NCBI GenBank assembly: GCA_034440575.1
Contig: JAOTOL010001330.1
Span: 535,001-599,000 of the forward strand
Length of the DNA: 64,000 nt
Direction of reading: 5' to 3'
DNA from: Imbricaverruca yamaguchii
Lineage: Eukaryota; Arthropoda; Thecostraca; Neoverrucidae
The notes under the pieces are model-generated. The model was not told where the DNA came from, ran no database searches, and saw nothing but the letters and a program-made list of their open reading frames with translations. The position numbers and the translations under genes are program-made. Shown one piece after another: positions 42,371 to 54,600 of this stretch; position 1 is the first letter of the stretch, and each line of letters starts with the position of its first letter.

Positions 42371-42784
42371 TCATGATAGGCTAATGGAACCAAACTTGGT
42401 CAACTGGAATGTGTCATAAATGTAAATGACTGTCATGCGATTGATGTCACTTTACATGTTACTCCCTATACATCCCGAAATCTACTGTTTGTCATTGTGT
42501 GCCTAAGCGTTTCCATGCTTTATTCATGTATTTCACTCCTTTCTTTGCGAAGCCGATTGTGCCGAGCCGCCCAACGGAGCAGTCGGGATGGGAGCCCGGT
42601 TCCGGTAACTGGAGCAGATAATGACCTAATAAAGTGCTCCTATATAAAATTTTGATATTTTGACCCCATTTGACCTTGAAGATATTGACCTAAGGTCATG
42701 AACTTTGCACACACTAGAGTTATCTATGGTGCCTACCCACCCTGGGAATTTGTTGCTCTAGCCTCCATAGGAGCCAGATCTATG

Positions 42785-42802
42785 GGGGCGGATCCGCCCC
42801 CC
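42785..42802. repeat. GC palindrome GGGGGCGGATCCGCCCCC
   Basis: Eighteen-base perfect palindrome. Its half resembles the GGGGCGGATCC end of the MITE-like repeats at 10.0 and 11.1 kb, so it could be two abutted element ends. Confidence 0.7.
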
Positions 42803-43019
42803 TCCAGTGCGTTATTTTGAGCCCCTCCGGGGTGTTAAGATGCTTCAGAATCATCGGTGATATAAACAGGCCTGCTAGTTATTAGAGCGGAGCAGTTATA
42901 CGTTATACGAGTAATACGAGCAGATCAAGAGCATTTATACGGTAATTTGTTAGACCACCCCTGTAGTGCTGTATTCAAGTTCGAAGCCCATATGCTAGGC
43001 GAGATATTCAGCTTTTTGT

Positions 43020-43300
43020 GGAGAGTTAAACGAAGGGCTTCTACAACTGTATGGGGATTTTATAATGTAGAATATGTTGTTGGGTTAAACAATTTTACGC
43101 ATGCTTTCACTAGGATACAGGAGAAAGAGGGGTGATTTTATACAGGTGTTCATCATGCCCAAAAGGTATGAGCAGATATATTTTCGTGATTGGCTTCAGT
43201 TGGACGATGTGAGAAATACGAGGAGACATCCATATAAAATGAAGAAACTAAGTTTCCGTATACATATAAGAAGTAACTACTTACTTTAGTCAAAGGGTAG
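43020..43300 (+). pseudogene. LINE ORF2 C-terminal relic
   Basis: VKRRASTTVWGFYN (from 43024) then MLSLGYRRKRGDFIQVF and DDVRNTRRHPYKMKKLSFR match the conserved tail of CR1-like LINE proteins after the reverse transcriptase. Frames are disrupted, and the family differs from the copy at 43.7 kb. Confidence 0.75.
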
Positions 43301-43664
43301 CCAATTATTGAAACGCTCTATCACCACACATAGCATTATAGAAGTCAAAGGTAGTTCAAAGACGGTTTGATACCTACTTCATACATGATGGTGAAGCATT
43401 CTCTATTGAGGATAACATTATCAATGACAGGTGACTTTGAGTCGGGATTGTGGGGTACGTAACAACATGACATGCGCAGCGAGTTTATGGGATGTCACAT
43501 GTCTCAGTTTAGGCGTATGTACACATGGTTTTTGTGTGCGTGTGTGTTTGTGTACATGTGTGCATGCGTATTCGAGCATTGATGTACCGAAACGATACTT
43601 ACATCTTGTCGTGTCATTGCCTTGTGCAGGCCCAAATGGCCTACTTTGACAACATATGATGATG

Positions 43665-44178
43665 AAATGATGGAACTTTGAGAGAGTACAAAGAGGGCTA
43701 CACAAATGGTTAATGGCATAAGCAATCTGGCATATGGGGAAAGATTGAAGAAATTGAATATGTTTTCACTTAGATATAGAAGGCTGAGAGGAGATCTCAT
43801 CGAGGTCTTTAAATTTGTCCATGGTCTGGAGAGGGGATATCTTGTGGAAATGTTTAAATTGAACAGAAATGATGCAATTAGAGGTCATAAATTCAAAATT
43901 AAAGTTAACCACAGCAGAACAGGTTAAGGCAGACTTTCTTCACCAACAGGGTAGTAGAACACTGGAACCAGCTGCCAGAAAACATTGTCGTAGCAGACAT
44001 TGAACATCTTTAAAACATAGACAATCAATATAAGAACAGAGGGCTTGCTTTTCAGTATTACAGGGAGGGCTGATGAACAGATTTGGTGGGCAACTGGTTC
44101 AGTGTACAGAGTGCAACCAAGAAGGGCCCTTGCGGCTCATAGTTGCACTAATCTTTTATGTCTTTATGTCTTTATGAA
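43665..44178 (+). mobile_element. LINE family A 3' end (5'-truncated)
   Basis: The open piece 43706-43927 has RLKKLNMFSLRYRRLRGDLI and DAIRGHKFKIKVNHSRTG, the C-terminal tail of a CR1-like ORF2. The 3' UTR and TTTATGTCTTTATGTC tail match the reverse complement of 15.37-15.84 kb. Truncated at the 5' side. Confidence 0.85.
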
Positions 44179-44204
44179 ACCGGCTCATTATTAAAATGTC
44201 GTCA

Positions 44205-44285
44205 CAGGGACCGACCGATCCAGGATTCCGTCAAAGGCAGGGGAATGGGACGTAATTTTGAAGTGGCGCCATTTTCCCAGAGGGT
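44205..44285 (+). mobile_element. Decayed MITE-like fragment
   Basis: GACCGATCCAGGATTCC ... GAAGTGGCGCCATTTT resembles the GGATCCAGGA ... GCGCCACTTC pair at 10.0 and 11.1 kb. Confidence 0.35.
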
Positions 44286-44799
44286 GTCACTGATTAAGAA
44301 AATCAAACGGCATGCACCCGAATGTTATGAAGAGGCGCCTCTCCCACTCACAACCGTGCACACCTGTTCGGCAGGGGAAAGAGCAAGGCCACTGAAAAAG
44401 TTGAGCATCTAATGAACATAGCCTGCTCTGATGCTTTTGTTGTGGAGCATAAGCTGGGAAAATCGCATTCGCTTGATGCTTATTCATCTGTTAAGCTGCT
44501 TAGATGATATCTTTTGTTCAGAGGTTAGAGGACTGCTGGTTCGGTTGAAAACAATGGTCCCCAACAAAATATTTTTCCTGACGTATCCTTGCATTCGTTG
44601 ATGCCCAATACTCCCAATGCTCCACACGATAAGCCATCATCTCCGTAATATAAGATGTTTTCGATCCTGTCTTTAGAGATAGCTACTTTCATTGTACCGA
44701 AACTGCACGAATGTTGATACAAAAAAGCTTGAAGTAAATTTATAAAAATGGTTGCAAGATGTATAGAAATTCAAAGCAATATAAACCACGCATTTTTAA

Positions 44800-45340
44800 C
44801 AACACCCCCCCCGCCCGGCAACAAAAAAAAAACGACGGGGATTACCAGACCCACACCCCAAAACAAAGCCCCCCGCCGGGCGGGGCTCCCAAAAAATAAA
44901 AAAAAAAATTTTTAAAACTTCCCCACCACCATATCCCCCCTCTTCGGTGCAGCAAAAAATTGAGATTTAAACCCCCCCCCACAAACACCACAGAACACAC
45001 GTCCTTCAAAAACTCAAAAAAAAAAAAAACGGAATAGGTGGTGGTGGTACTTCCCTTATTTAGGGGGCTGCGGCGGCCGCGCCTCTCGCCCCTCCCTTCT
45101 TTAGGGGGCGCCGCAGCTGCCCCGCCTATCCCCTCTCTTTTCTGGGGGCCGCGCCCCCCCCGGCCCCCCCCCCCTTGCTGCTTTTGTTTAACTTGCTCTT
45201 TCAGTGAAAAACTACCCCCGGCTCCGCTCCCTTTGCTGCTCTCCTGTAGGGGGGGTGCGCGGCTCCTGTAGCTGCTGTAGTTGCTGTAACTACTCTGCTC
45301 AGCGGGTACCACAGCTTCCGCGGCTCCTGTAGCTACTCTG
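44800..45340. repeat. Low-complexity segment rich in A and C homopolymers
   Basis: Alternating A-runs and C-runs of 8-12 bases, then a GGGGGCGCCGCAGCTGCCCC-type GC stretch. Similar in texture to 13996-14345. It may be a mis-filled gap or error-rich consensus. The 156-codon minus-strand frame is not credible. Confidence 0.5.
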
Positions 45341-45430
45341 TTCAGTGGGTACCGCAGCTGCTGCGGCTCCTGTAGCCGCAGCAGCTGCTACAGCCGCTCC
45401 GACCCGCTGTAGCCGCTGTAGCTACTGCAC
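45245..45430. repeat. CTGTAGCTGCTGTAG-type short tandem repeat
   Basis: GCGGCTCCTGTAGCTGCTGT and CAGCGGGTACC(A/G)CAGCT words recur at irregular 9-50-base spacing, including a near-identical 45-base direct repeat at about 45295 and 45340. Confidence 0.7.
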
Positions 45431-45439
45431 CTGCCGTGT

Positions 45440-46250
45440 GATACTCAAATTTGTCGAGCATGTGCGCGGCCCCTGCACCGGCCCCATAGCCGCCGGCGCC
45501 CTCCCCTCCCGGACGCCGGGTCTCGCCGGGGCAGCGGCGGGTGGCGCCCGGCGGCGATACCGGCGCCGCGTCAGGTGCGGTCACGGCCTCCGGCGCGGCG
45601 GCCGGCCGCCGCCAGAGATGACCGCTGAAATAGTAATGTGCATAGCCGGGTCGCCATGACAACGGGCGGCCAAATAAACCAGTGCGCGGAGGCGGCGGCC
45701 GACGCCGGCACAGGTGGCCGGCGCTGACCGTCGCGCGCACGTGCCGCCACGGGAGCGCGCCGCCCCGTCTACCGTGCGGAGCGCACGTGCCGCGATCGCG
45801 TGCTCGCGAGCGGCGGCGGCGACGCGGCCGCGCGGCACGCCGACGGCGCCGCCCCGGCTCACAAACACTTGTCTGGCTATCTGTCGCGTTGGCATGGCGA
45901 CCGCGCCAGGTGTGGCGCGCGAGATGGTCGGGCGAGAGCGGTGCGCGCCGGGCGACGCGATCGGCAGTGAGTGACGCCGCAGGCAGCGAATCACAGGCGA
46001 GCTGGGGCCGCACGCCGGCGTGAAGGTCAGCCAAGGGTAAGTGGCGGTGCACGTCAGCTGCTGACGGTGAGAGAAGTTCATCAGGTGCTTTCTGAGCCCG
46101 TCGCGGATCTCCTTGCCCCCTCCCCCCATATCGGCTCGGCGGTGGGCGTGGGCACCTCTTGTCCTCACCGTCCGTGTCTCGCATGTACCGTTCGCTACCC
46201 GCGAACCTCGCGTGCTTTGCCGTCACACGTTACCATGGCAACCAGTGTGA
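45440..46250. promoter_or_regulatory. CpG-rich island with three RFX X-box-like sites
   Basis: Extended CpG-rich DNA. GTCGCCATGACAAC at 45650-45663, GTTGGCATGGCGAC at 45888-45901 and GTTACCATGGCAAC at 46229-46242 resemble X-boxes; the last fits GTNRCC-AT-RGYAAC exactly. The 294-codon minus-strand frame (46226-45342) is Arg/Pro/Ala-rich, has no known domain and is probably compositional. Confidence 0.4.
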
Positions 46251-46701
46251 TCAGGTGTTATAAACGTGGCGCAGCACACTTGGCAGACATGAATATGCTA
46301 CATACCGACACCTGTGATGATTCTGATATTGTGCTACACGTCCTTGTGTACAATTGGGAAGCACGAGTACGATTCACACCGAAACCGGCTGTGATGATTC
46401 TGATTATTGTATTACAAGTCCTTCTGTGGAAATGACCCCAAAAGATAACAGCAACGAGGACGAGTTTTTCCATCGACCGCTTGTCGTGTGCGACTCCTTA
46501 AATGCGCCACCCAAATCATGAACTGGAGCCCAATGGTACCCCGTTTTATATCCTACTTTATTAGAAAATAATAGACAGGCGAGAGAGAATGGGTGGCGAA
46601 AAAGTAGAGGCAATAGAATGCTGTCGTGCGTATTGGCAGGATGCGGTGGTACATATAAATGTGTTCTAACCGTGAATATTTTTTCTCTTAAACTGGGCCT
46701 C

Positions 46702-46985
46702 CGATGAGTATCATCACTAGATGGAGCTTGGTGAGTATGATTACTAGATAGAGCTTGGTGAGTATCATCACTAGACGGAGCTCGATGAGTATGATAACTA
46801 GGTAGAGCTTGGTGAGTATTATCACTAGATAGAGCTTGGTGAGTATTATAACTAGATGGAGCTCGATGAGAATCATCACCAGATAGAGCTCGGTGAGTAT
46901 CATCACTAGGTGGAGCTCGATGAGTATCATCACTGAATAAAAGCTCGGTGAGTATCAGCACTAGATGGAGCTCGATGTGCTCCAC
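46702..46985 (+). repeat. 27-bp tandem repeat, about ten copies
   Basis: GATGAGTATCATCACTAGAT plus GGAGCTC repeats. Being 27 bp it keeps frame, giving nine-residue repeats (DDTHRAPSS on the minus strand). The last unit (GTGCTCCACCTAGTGATGAT at about 46977) is inverted relative to the rest. Confidence 0.92.
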
Positions 46986-47156
46986 CTAGTGATGATACTC
47001 GATGAACACCATCACCGGACAGCGTTCCGTTGTTGTCATGTCAAGAGGTGCGCCGGTGTGGAGCTCGACTACATTTCTCACCTAGGTCGCTGCCGGTCAT
47101 GGCTGGTGACATGGGCACAAGCTTGGATTTGTTCTTTCGAGCCCTAGATGTGAAGG

Positions 47157-47325
47157 AAGGGGGACGAGTAGCCTAGGGGTAAGTTGCTTGTCTCACAATC
47201 GAAAGGTTGTGAGTTCGAGTCTCACCTGTCGCTACTCTTCGCCCGCGACCAATCGGCGTGAGAGATTGGCGACACTACATGACTCAATGGTCGATGTGTC
47301 GTAAAACCAAGAACCAACCAACCAA
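47157..47325 (+). mobile_element. SINE-1 copy 3 with 15-bp target-site duplication
   Basis: Full-length copy with A box TAGCCTAGGGG and B box GAGTTCGAGTCTC, tail AACCAACCAACC. Exact CCCTAGATGTGAAGG at 47142-47156 and 47326-47340. A recent insertion. Confidence 0.95.
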
Positions 47326-47730
47326 CCCTAGATGTGAAGGGGACGATATTTGGCCGACTGAATTTGGAGAGGAAATTTGTATTCATACCTGCGACATTAA
47401 CATTTCAGTTCGCACTTTCCAGTGCATCTTCAGTACTTCATGCTTGTCACTTTAGCAGTTCATTGTAAACAGCAGCGTTCAACCTCAAAATGAGAAAGAT
47501 GAGCGGATAATTTTCTGGGGATGATAATGTTCTGGAGTCGACAAATCCAGTAACAGCCGGTTTTGCCAACCCTGCATAGGCGTCATCAGATCTGGAGTAC
47601 CTGAGATCAGTGCCATACCTTAAGTTTTTTTTCTACCACGGCCTTAGCCCCGAAACTAGAAAATTGTTCCCACGGTCCGTGGTTGGACCCCACTTGGAAC
47701 CTGAAGGTGGTGACGCCCTTGGTCGGAGAT

Positions 47731-47872
47731 CGTGATGACCGATAGTGACCGATTGTAGCCGATGATAACCGATGATAACCTATGATGACCGATGGTGACC
47801 GATGGTGACCGATGATAACCGATGATAACCGATGATAACCGATGTTGGCCGATGTTGACCGATAGTCACCTG
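47731..47872 (+). repeat. 10-bp tandem repeat CGATGATAAC / CGATGGTGAC
   Basis: About 14 units, with GATAGTGACC and GATGTTGGCC variants at the ends. Confidence 0.92.
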
Positions 47873-47879
47873 TGATGGC

Positions 47880-48085
47880 TCCTGGTATTGATGGATCGCT
47901 TCCTGGTATTGGTTTATTTGTCAAGAGAGGTCGCTGCCTGGTATTGGTTGATTTCGCAAGAGGGATCGCTTCCTCGTATTGGTTGATTTGTCGAGAGGGA
48001 TCGCGTCCTGGTATTGGTTGTTTGTCCTGGTATTGGTTGATTTGTCAAGAGGGATCGCGTCCTGGTATTGGTTGATATGTCTGGT
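47880..48085 (+). repeat. ~38-bp tandem repeat (TCCTGGTATTGGTTGATTTG)
   Basis: TCCTGGTATTGGTTGATTTG followed by TCAAGAGGGATCGCG occurs about five times with one short truncated unit (near 48013-48028). Adjacent to the 10-bp array. Confidence 0.9.
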
Positions 48086-48507
48086 TCCGTGCTGGACATA
48101 CTGAGGCCGATACTTTAATTCCGCCACACACCAAGATATGTATCACTAAGAAAACAAACGTAAAAACCTAAGCACCGCCCACTACGCAACCAGACAGATG
48201 AATGCACGACAAGAGGCAGACATTTTAGAAACCGTTTTCGACGTTTTAGTTCCAGTGCAATGCAACTATTCTAGTGCAATGCAAGACGGAATAACTATTT
48301 AACTTCATACAGCCTAAGTGAATATCACATATACAGGAAAAAAGAAAGACCATTTCGAGCCATGCTTATTCGTATATCAGGTAGAACAGCACACCAGGTA
48401 GATTATCTCTGATTGCAGATTTTGACATTAATTGATTTAACACCTGCTCTATGTTGCTGCAGAAGAAAAGCCGCTTCGACGAGCCGTACTGACTATACTG
48501 TGTTTAA

Positions 48508-48666
48508 GGAAGACAAGTAGCCTAGAGGTAAGTTGCCAGTCTCATAATCAAAAGGTTGTGGGTTCGAGTCTCACCTGTCGCTACTCTTCGCCCGCAACCA
48601 ATCGGCGTGAGAGATTGGCGACGCCACATGACTCAACGGTCGATGTGTCGTAAAAACGAATAACCA
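48508..48666 (+). mobile_element. SINE-1 copy 4 with 16-bp target-site duplication
   Basis: Begins GGAAGACAAGTAGCCTAGAG (slightly diverged head) with the standard body. Exact ACTATACTGTGTTTAA at 48492-48507 and 48667-48682. Confidence 0.95.
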
Positions 48667-48699
48667 ACTATACTGTGTTTAACACGTGCCCGAGGCGCT

Positions 48700-50180
48700 G
48701 CACGCAACACCCTGCCGGTAACACCAACACAAATCTAGGCTGATCTCTTCCCTCCAAGATCGCAGACATCGAGGGGGCTGGCGATACTTGACGTGCATGG
48801 GGAGGTGAGAATCAGGAGTGCGTGCGATGGGGTACGCAATGTCGCATGTCGATGTCATCCCAGTGGCGTCCCAGTGTTCCAGTGGCGTGGGAATCGGGGA
48901 ATGTAAAAAAGCAGCTGCCCCTTGCCCAGCTTTGGATGAGTTTTAACATTCGTGGTGTGTGGATCCACGTGATTATTTCTTGTATCCCCCCCCCCCTCGT
49001 CGATATTTTGTATGCCAGCCTTATTTCCTATGACACCGATTGCATTGCCAATACGTTGGCATACTGATGATTAAGAAAGCCGATATAGAAGTGCCTAACA
49101 TATGCTGTCGAATTGATCACATATCGGTTGTTCGGAAATGGAATGTTGCGGTTGCAGAAACATTGTGTTGGGGCACAAAAAGCGCATTGCGATCTCTTTG
49201 GCGCGGTATTTCGTGTCACCTTCACCGAAAATTCGCTTCAGACCGATAAAGCGTGAACACATCCTGTGAGATTCTCTGTAATCGCTAATGCATTTTGGTG
49301 TACCACAGCCCTCATCATACACCTATACATGCACAACATTACCAACTGGTCTAACCATTACCAATACCATTGCCTAACCATTACCAACTGGTTGTCATGC
49401 TGGCTTGCTAAAATTCTTACAGCTGACACGGACTGACAGAGCACAACTGAAGACTTCGCGAATGGAAACTCCACCGCCTGTTCATTGATTAAGGCTGATG
49501 CCTTCTCGAAACTGAGCCAGGCTCGGCTAGGTCCGAAATTCCATTCAGCACAGCCTCTCAGACCATCTTAATAGGGTCCCCTGTAACAAACTTACTGAAG
49601 CCCGTGCCTCCCACACATACATCCATGGGTGAGCCTCGAGGAAAGTAGCATGTCTCACTGCTTAAACATTGCTGGGGTCAGAGCTCAGAAGGCTGTAAGT
49701 TGACCCCTGCTGGAGACAATTGGTAGCGCCCCCTCGCCCTGAGTCGGCTGGTTGTTTGAGTTTTAGGGCGCAACGACCAGGCTTGGTCATTTAGCGCCCA
49801 CCTCGCCCCGAGTCAAATCTTGGTATACGAGAGCCTGCATCTCACCCCGGTCGAAGCAGCATTGTCCTGCAGTGCAAGTAGCACATCTACAAGATGAGAG
49901 TATCTCCTTCGGGAGGATAAGACCAGGACAGGCGTGCTGATCATTAGCCGGCCGCTGAGTCAGCCACCGGACGAGACTGTGCCGTCATCGGCAGTGAGGT
50001 GTTCACACACTCGGCCTCAGCTCTCTATTGATTGCCGGCCGTCAGTCGGCTCTGGGGCCGACAGCTGTGCTCTGCAGCTGGCCCTCTATCTCGGCACCGA
50101 TCTCACGCTCATCTCAGACCCCTCGCCCCCCTCACTCCGGTTGCGTTGAGCAGGGACGTGCGGTGGAGACTCGGGTGAGG
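48700..50180. other. No recognisable gene
   Basis: Short frames only. ACCATTACCAACTGG words repeat at 49340-49392. A TTTTAGGGCGCAACGACCAGG string at about 49766 belongs to the dispersed GCGCCCTAAA-type repeat. Confidence 0.35.
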
Positions 50181-50208
50181 CGGCTCAGGTGGTGGCTCAA
50201 CTGGGGAA

Positions 50209-50368
50209 AGGGGACGAGTAGTCTAGGGGTAAGTTGCTCGTCTCACAACCGAGAGATTGTGGGTTCGAGTCTCACCTGTCGCTACTCTTCGCCCGCGACG
50301 AATCGGCGTGAGAGATTGGCGACGCTGCATGACTCAACGGTCGATGTGTCGTAAAACTAATGACCACA
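50209..50368 (+). mobile_element. SINE-1 copy 5 with 12-bp target-site duplication
   Basis: Full-length copy with A box TAGTCTAGGGG and B box GGTTCGAGTCTC. Exact TCAACTGGGGAA at 50197-50208 and 50369-50380. Confidence 0.95.
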
Positions 50369-50793
50369 TCAACTGGGGAAGGTGGGGCTGCTGCGGCTCA
50401 GGCGTCGGTTCGTCAACTGGGGCGAGTGGGGGGGGGGGGCTGCTGAGTGTCCTCTTGACACTCGGCGGGCCCTGTCGACGTCCACTCCGCGCTGGCCGTG
50501 TCTTTGCTACCAACACTCGCATTCTGTGCTGCATCGAAAGTGTCACATAGCTGCTGTTACGCCATGCCGCGTGAATTGTTGTTACGCAAACTTCGTGCTA
50601 AATGAGATCCCGAGTAGTTTGTTAGCGGTTGCAGAAATGGGACACCGTAATTTGTGTGCACAGGTGGCATGTACATCAATATGCCTTCATGACCATATTG
50701 CTTCTGTGCGCAACAATGTGTTTGCATCATTGTACGCTACACGCACCCTAAATACCTTTTTATGCTCTGTCTTCCCCTCTCTTGCTATTATAC

Positions 50794-50794
<1 letters not shown>

Positions 50795-50849
<55 letters not shown>

Positions 50850-50865
50850 ATATTATATATATGAT
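50795..50865. repeat. (AT)n/(GT)n microsatellite
   Basis: AT run about 50796-50836 followed by GTGTGTGTGT and more AT. Confidence 0.92.
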
Positions 50866-50869
50866 ATCA

Positions 50870-51190
50870 CGCCTCCAGGGACAGACGAGGGCCTCCCCCC
50901 GTCTCCCGGTCGACTCGGGTCCCATGTCTCCCGGGACCGGCGAGGGTCTCACGTCTCATGGGAAAGGCGATGGCCTCGCGTCTCCCGAGACACACCCTTG
51001 TCCCACGTTTCCCGGGACAGGCGCGGGTCCCGCGTCTCGAGGGACAAACGAGGGTCTCACGTTTCCCAGGACAGGCGGGCCTCGCGTCTCCCGAGACAAC
51101 CCTTGGGGGCGAAGGTCTCACGTCGGGGACGGGTCTTTCGGGACAGCAGACGATTCTCCCACGTCTCGCGGGACTGGCCTGTCGCGCTGG
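50870..51190 (+). repeat. 27-bp minisatellite
   Basis: GGGACCGGCGAGGGTCTCAC plus GTCTCAT-type units run in 27-bp steps, degenerating towards 51190. In one frame it reads nine-residue repeats (GTGEGLTSH, GKGDGLASP). No evidence of expression. Confidence 0.85.
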
Positions 51191-51199
51191 CCGCGAGAT

Positions 51200-51580
51200 G
51201 AGGCGGCTCGCGTGCCCGACCAGCCGGTGCGGTGGTGCATTAGATAATGAGCGGCACGGCACGCCCGGTTCACGGCCGGCGGTCGGTCCGGCCGGCCCGG
51301 GCGGCGGCCCAGGCGCACCGGAGCGGGGAGCGTGGGGCGACCGGCGGCGGGGGGGGGGGTGTTCCGATGGCCGGAGTCGGCTCTGGCCACCGTTCTCGCC
51401 GGTCAATACCAGAACAACACCGACGCGGCTGGGCCCGGCCCGGCTCGGCCCCGGTGCGTCGGAAGCAGCCGCCCGGCGGATCGGGTTCGGGCGAGTGAAG
51501 TTCACACGTGCCTGGAAGCGGGTCCGCCATCGTGGCCGCGACCGAACTTGTTCACCGTTCAATCGGGTACCGAAATAGCT
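51200..51580. other. CpG-rich patch
   Basis: GC-rich sequence with GGCCCGG-type runs. Overlapping frames on both strands have no recognised domain. Confidence 0.3.
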
Positions 51581-52140
51581 GTTCGGTGTCCGGCGCCAGC
51601 GCCTTTGTTTCAGTGCATGGAGAGCCGCATGCACTGCCTTTGTGAAAACAGCGGTTGTTGGAGCTACTTTTAGCACTGGTGCCGTCGGAGTCTCGCTCGC
51701 CGTTGTTGAATGCCGGAGGTGCCCGGCACTTTATCGAGTACAATGTCTTGTGCACTGAGGAGCACTCGGAAATATTCCGCGCACGGTGAAAGGGCAACCC
51801 TGGTAAAACAGTTATGCTTCCAAGTTGGAAATCGAATCAGTGTCACGTGATTGGCGTCGACTTCGCTTACGAGGTTGGTGAAAATTCACCTTCATAATGA
51901 TATAAACAACAAAATGTACATTCATCATGCAGCCTCTGTAGGCAATGGCTGATGACGGTCATAGCTACTTCGAACAATTTTCTTCAGAAAGGATCATGAG
52001 TAGTCAGGACGTAAATTCATTTTATAAAATGAAACACATTGCCAAAGTTTTTCATACGCCTTTTTTGCAGCCCTCAGTATGTAGCATACTGCGTTCACCT
52101 AGCTCAATTTGAGATATTCGCAACTTTTCCCTAGTTACCC
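51580..52140. other. No recognisable gene
   Basis: Ordinary AT/GC-balanced sequence without credible frames. Confidence 0.35.
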
Positions 52141-52149
52141 GCCAGCACT

Positions 52150-52400
52150 TATGGTAGCACAATGGGGCATGATTGGGGGAGTTTGGAATTGTTCAGGAGT
52201 ATGTTATGCAATATCAGGTGAATGGTGCTAGATAGGCTGAGATATATAGTTTCCTTATAATATATAGTTTCCTTGAAACTTGAGATAATGGATTGATTGG
52301 GGTGTGATCATGGACTTCTCTGGAATCTTTTATGGATAGGCTTAACCCAGATGGACCCCTGTGGCTCTTATTAGGCCTTAGCACTTTATGACTTTATGAG
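52150..52400 (+). mobile_element. 5'-truncated LINE 3' end (family C)
   Basis: Matches 24.64-24.90 kb in the same order and has a 21-base internal duplication (ATATATAGTTTCCTT at 52241 and 52260) absent from the other copy. Ends CACTTTATGACTTTATG. Confidence 0.75.
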
Positions 52401-52644
52401 CATTTCCATGGACACCCATGCATCTATGCACCTCGATGACCATCCGTGAGCATTTCGGTGCTGTTTAAATAGCTGAAACCTGTGTCAAGGCAGCTCAGAT
52501 TCGTATTCGGATTCGGTGGATTGTCAATAATTCACCAAAATCGCCTTAAGGACACATCTTGTTGCACCGAACGCCAGTCAGTGTGTTCGCTTCAACATCA
52601 AATTTGTGATCGCCAGTGACACAAGCGTAGGAACAAGGGCACAT

Positions 52645-52985
52645 ACTCCAGCTGCCATGACATAATCCAGCTGCTGTGACAGAGTCCAGCTAATGTGACA
52701 GAGTCGAGCTGCTGTGACAGAGTCCAGCTGCTGTGACAGAGTCCAGCTGGTGTTTAAAAAAGTCCAGCTGCCGTGACGTAATCCAGCTCCGTCACATAAT
52801 CCAGCTGCTGTGACAGAGTCCAGCTGCTGTGACAGAGTCCAGCAGCTGCTGTGACAGAGTCCAGCTGCTGTGACAGAGTCCAACTGGTGTTAACAAATCC
52901 AGCTGCCGTGACATAATCCAGCTGCCGTCACATAATCCAGCTGCTGTGACATAATCCCCAGCTGCTGTGACAGAGCCCAGCTGGC
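52645..52985 (-). repeat. 19-bp E-box satellite, left arm (inverted)
   Basis: Reverse complement of the CAGCTGGACTCTGTCACAG array at 59.46-60.36 kb. About 17 units, several degenerate (CATAATCCAGCTG, TTAACAAATCCAGCTG). Each unit carries a CAGCTG palindrome. Confidence 0.93.
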
Positions 52986-53045
52986 GTGAGGGGCGTGCTA
53001 TAAGGAGTTCCCCAGCTAATTGTGCTTGTCACGTGATACCGCCAG
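52980..53045 (-). repeat. Junction unit between 19-bp and 23-bp arrays (left)
   Basis: On the minus strand GGCGGTATCACGTGACAAGC, then GGGGAACTCCTTATAGCACG and CCCCTCACGCCAGCTGG. The same order occurs on the plus strand at 59398-59465, so the two array complexes are mirror images. Confidence 0.85.
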
Positions 53046-54600
53046 CCTCCCGCGGCAGACACCGCCAGCCTCCCGCGCCAGACACCGCCAGCCTCCCGCG
53101 CCAGACACCGCCAGCCTCCCGCGCCAGATACCGCCAGCCTCCCGCGCCAGACACCGCCAGCCTCCCGCGCCAGACACCGCCAGCCTCCCGCGCCAGATAC
53201 CGCCAGCCTCCCGCGCCAGACACCGCCAGCCTCCCGCGCCAGATACCGCCAGCCTCCCGCGCCAGACACCGCCAGCCTCCCGCGCCAGACACCGCCAGCC
53301 CCCGCGCCAGATACCGCCAGCCTCCTGCGGCAGATACCGCCAGCCTCCCGCGCCAGACACCGCCAGCCCCCGGCCAGACACACCCCACACCAAAAACCAC
53401 ACCCGCGCCAGATACCGCCAGCCTCCTGGCAGATACCGCCAGCCTCCCGCGCCAGACACCGCCAGCCCCCGACCACAGACAACCCCTGCGCCAGACACCA
53501 GACAACCCCCGCGCCGACAGGCCAGACACCGCCAGCCTCCCGCGCCAGCACCGAGCCCCCCGCGCCAGATACCGCCAGCCTCCCGCCAGACACCGAGACA
53601 ACCCCGCGCCAGATACCGCCAGCCTCCCGCGGCAGACCCGCCAGCCTCCCAACCCCACCCCCAACACAAAACCTCCGCGCCAGACACCGACAACCCGGCC
53701 AGACACCGGCATCCCGCGCCAGACACCGCCAGCCTCCCGCGCCAGACACCGCCAGCCTCCCGCGCCAGACACCGCCAGCCTCCTGAGCCAGACACCGCCA
53801 GCCTCCCGCCCCAGACACCGCCAGCCTCCCGCGCCAGATACCGCCAGCCTCCCGCGCCAGACACCGCCAGCCTCCCGCGCCAGACACCGAGACAATCTCC
53901 CGCGCCAGACACAGATAACCCTCCGCGCCAGACACCAAGACAATCCCCGCGCCAGACACCGAGACAATCCCGCGCCAGACACCGAGACAACCCCCGCGGC
54001 AGACAGCGCCAGACACCCCAGCCTCCCGCGCCAGACACCGCCAGCCTCCGCGCCAGACACCGCCAGCCTCCCGCCCCAGACACCGAGACAATCCCCCGCG
54101 CCAGATACCGCCAGCCTCCTCCGGCAGACACCACCAGCTTCCCGCGCCAGACACCGCCAGCCCCCGAGTCAGACACGCCAGCCCCCGAGTCAGACACAGA
54201 CAACCCCCGCGCCAGACACCGAGACAATCCCCCGCGCCAGACACCGAGACAACCCCGCGCCAGATACCGCAGCCGCCAGACACCGAGACAATCCCCGCGC
54301 CAGATACCGCCAGCCTCCCGCGCCAGACTCCGCCAGCCTCCCGCCCCAAACACCTCCAGCCTCCCGAGCCAGACACAGATAACCCTCCGCGCCAGACACC
54401 GAGACAATCCCCCGCGCCGACGCCGCGACAATCCCGCGCCAGACACCGAGACAACCCCGCGCCAGACAGCGCCAGACACCGCCAGCCTCCGCGCCAACAC
54501 CGCCAGCCTCCCGCGCCAGATACGCCCCGAACCCCCCACACCGCCCCCGCGCCGAACCGCGGCAGATACCGCCAGCCTCCCGCGCCAGATAACGCTACAG
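53035..54600 (+). repeat. 23-bp GC-rich satellite (CCGCCAGCCTCCCGCGCCAG + ATA/ACA)
   Basis: CCGCCAGCCTCCCGCGCCAG plus ACA or ATA repeats, regular for the first 300 bases, then with many deletions and shortened GACAACCCCCGCGCCAGAC units. Because 23 is not a multiple of three and the unit has no stop in any frame, the region is open in several frames on both strands over 470-612 codons; none is a gene. Confidence 0.96.

Noticed and set aside
45342..46226. 294-codon minus-strand frame as a gene
   Set aside because: Arg/Ala/Pro-rich translation of a CpG island; overlapping long frames exist on the opposite strand.
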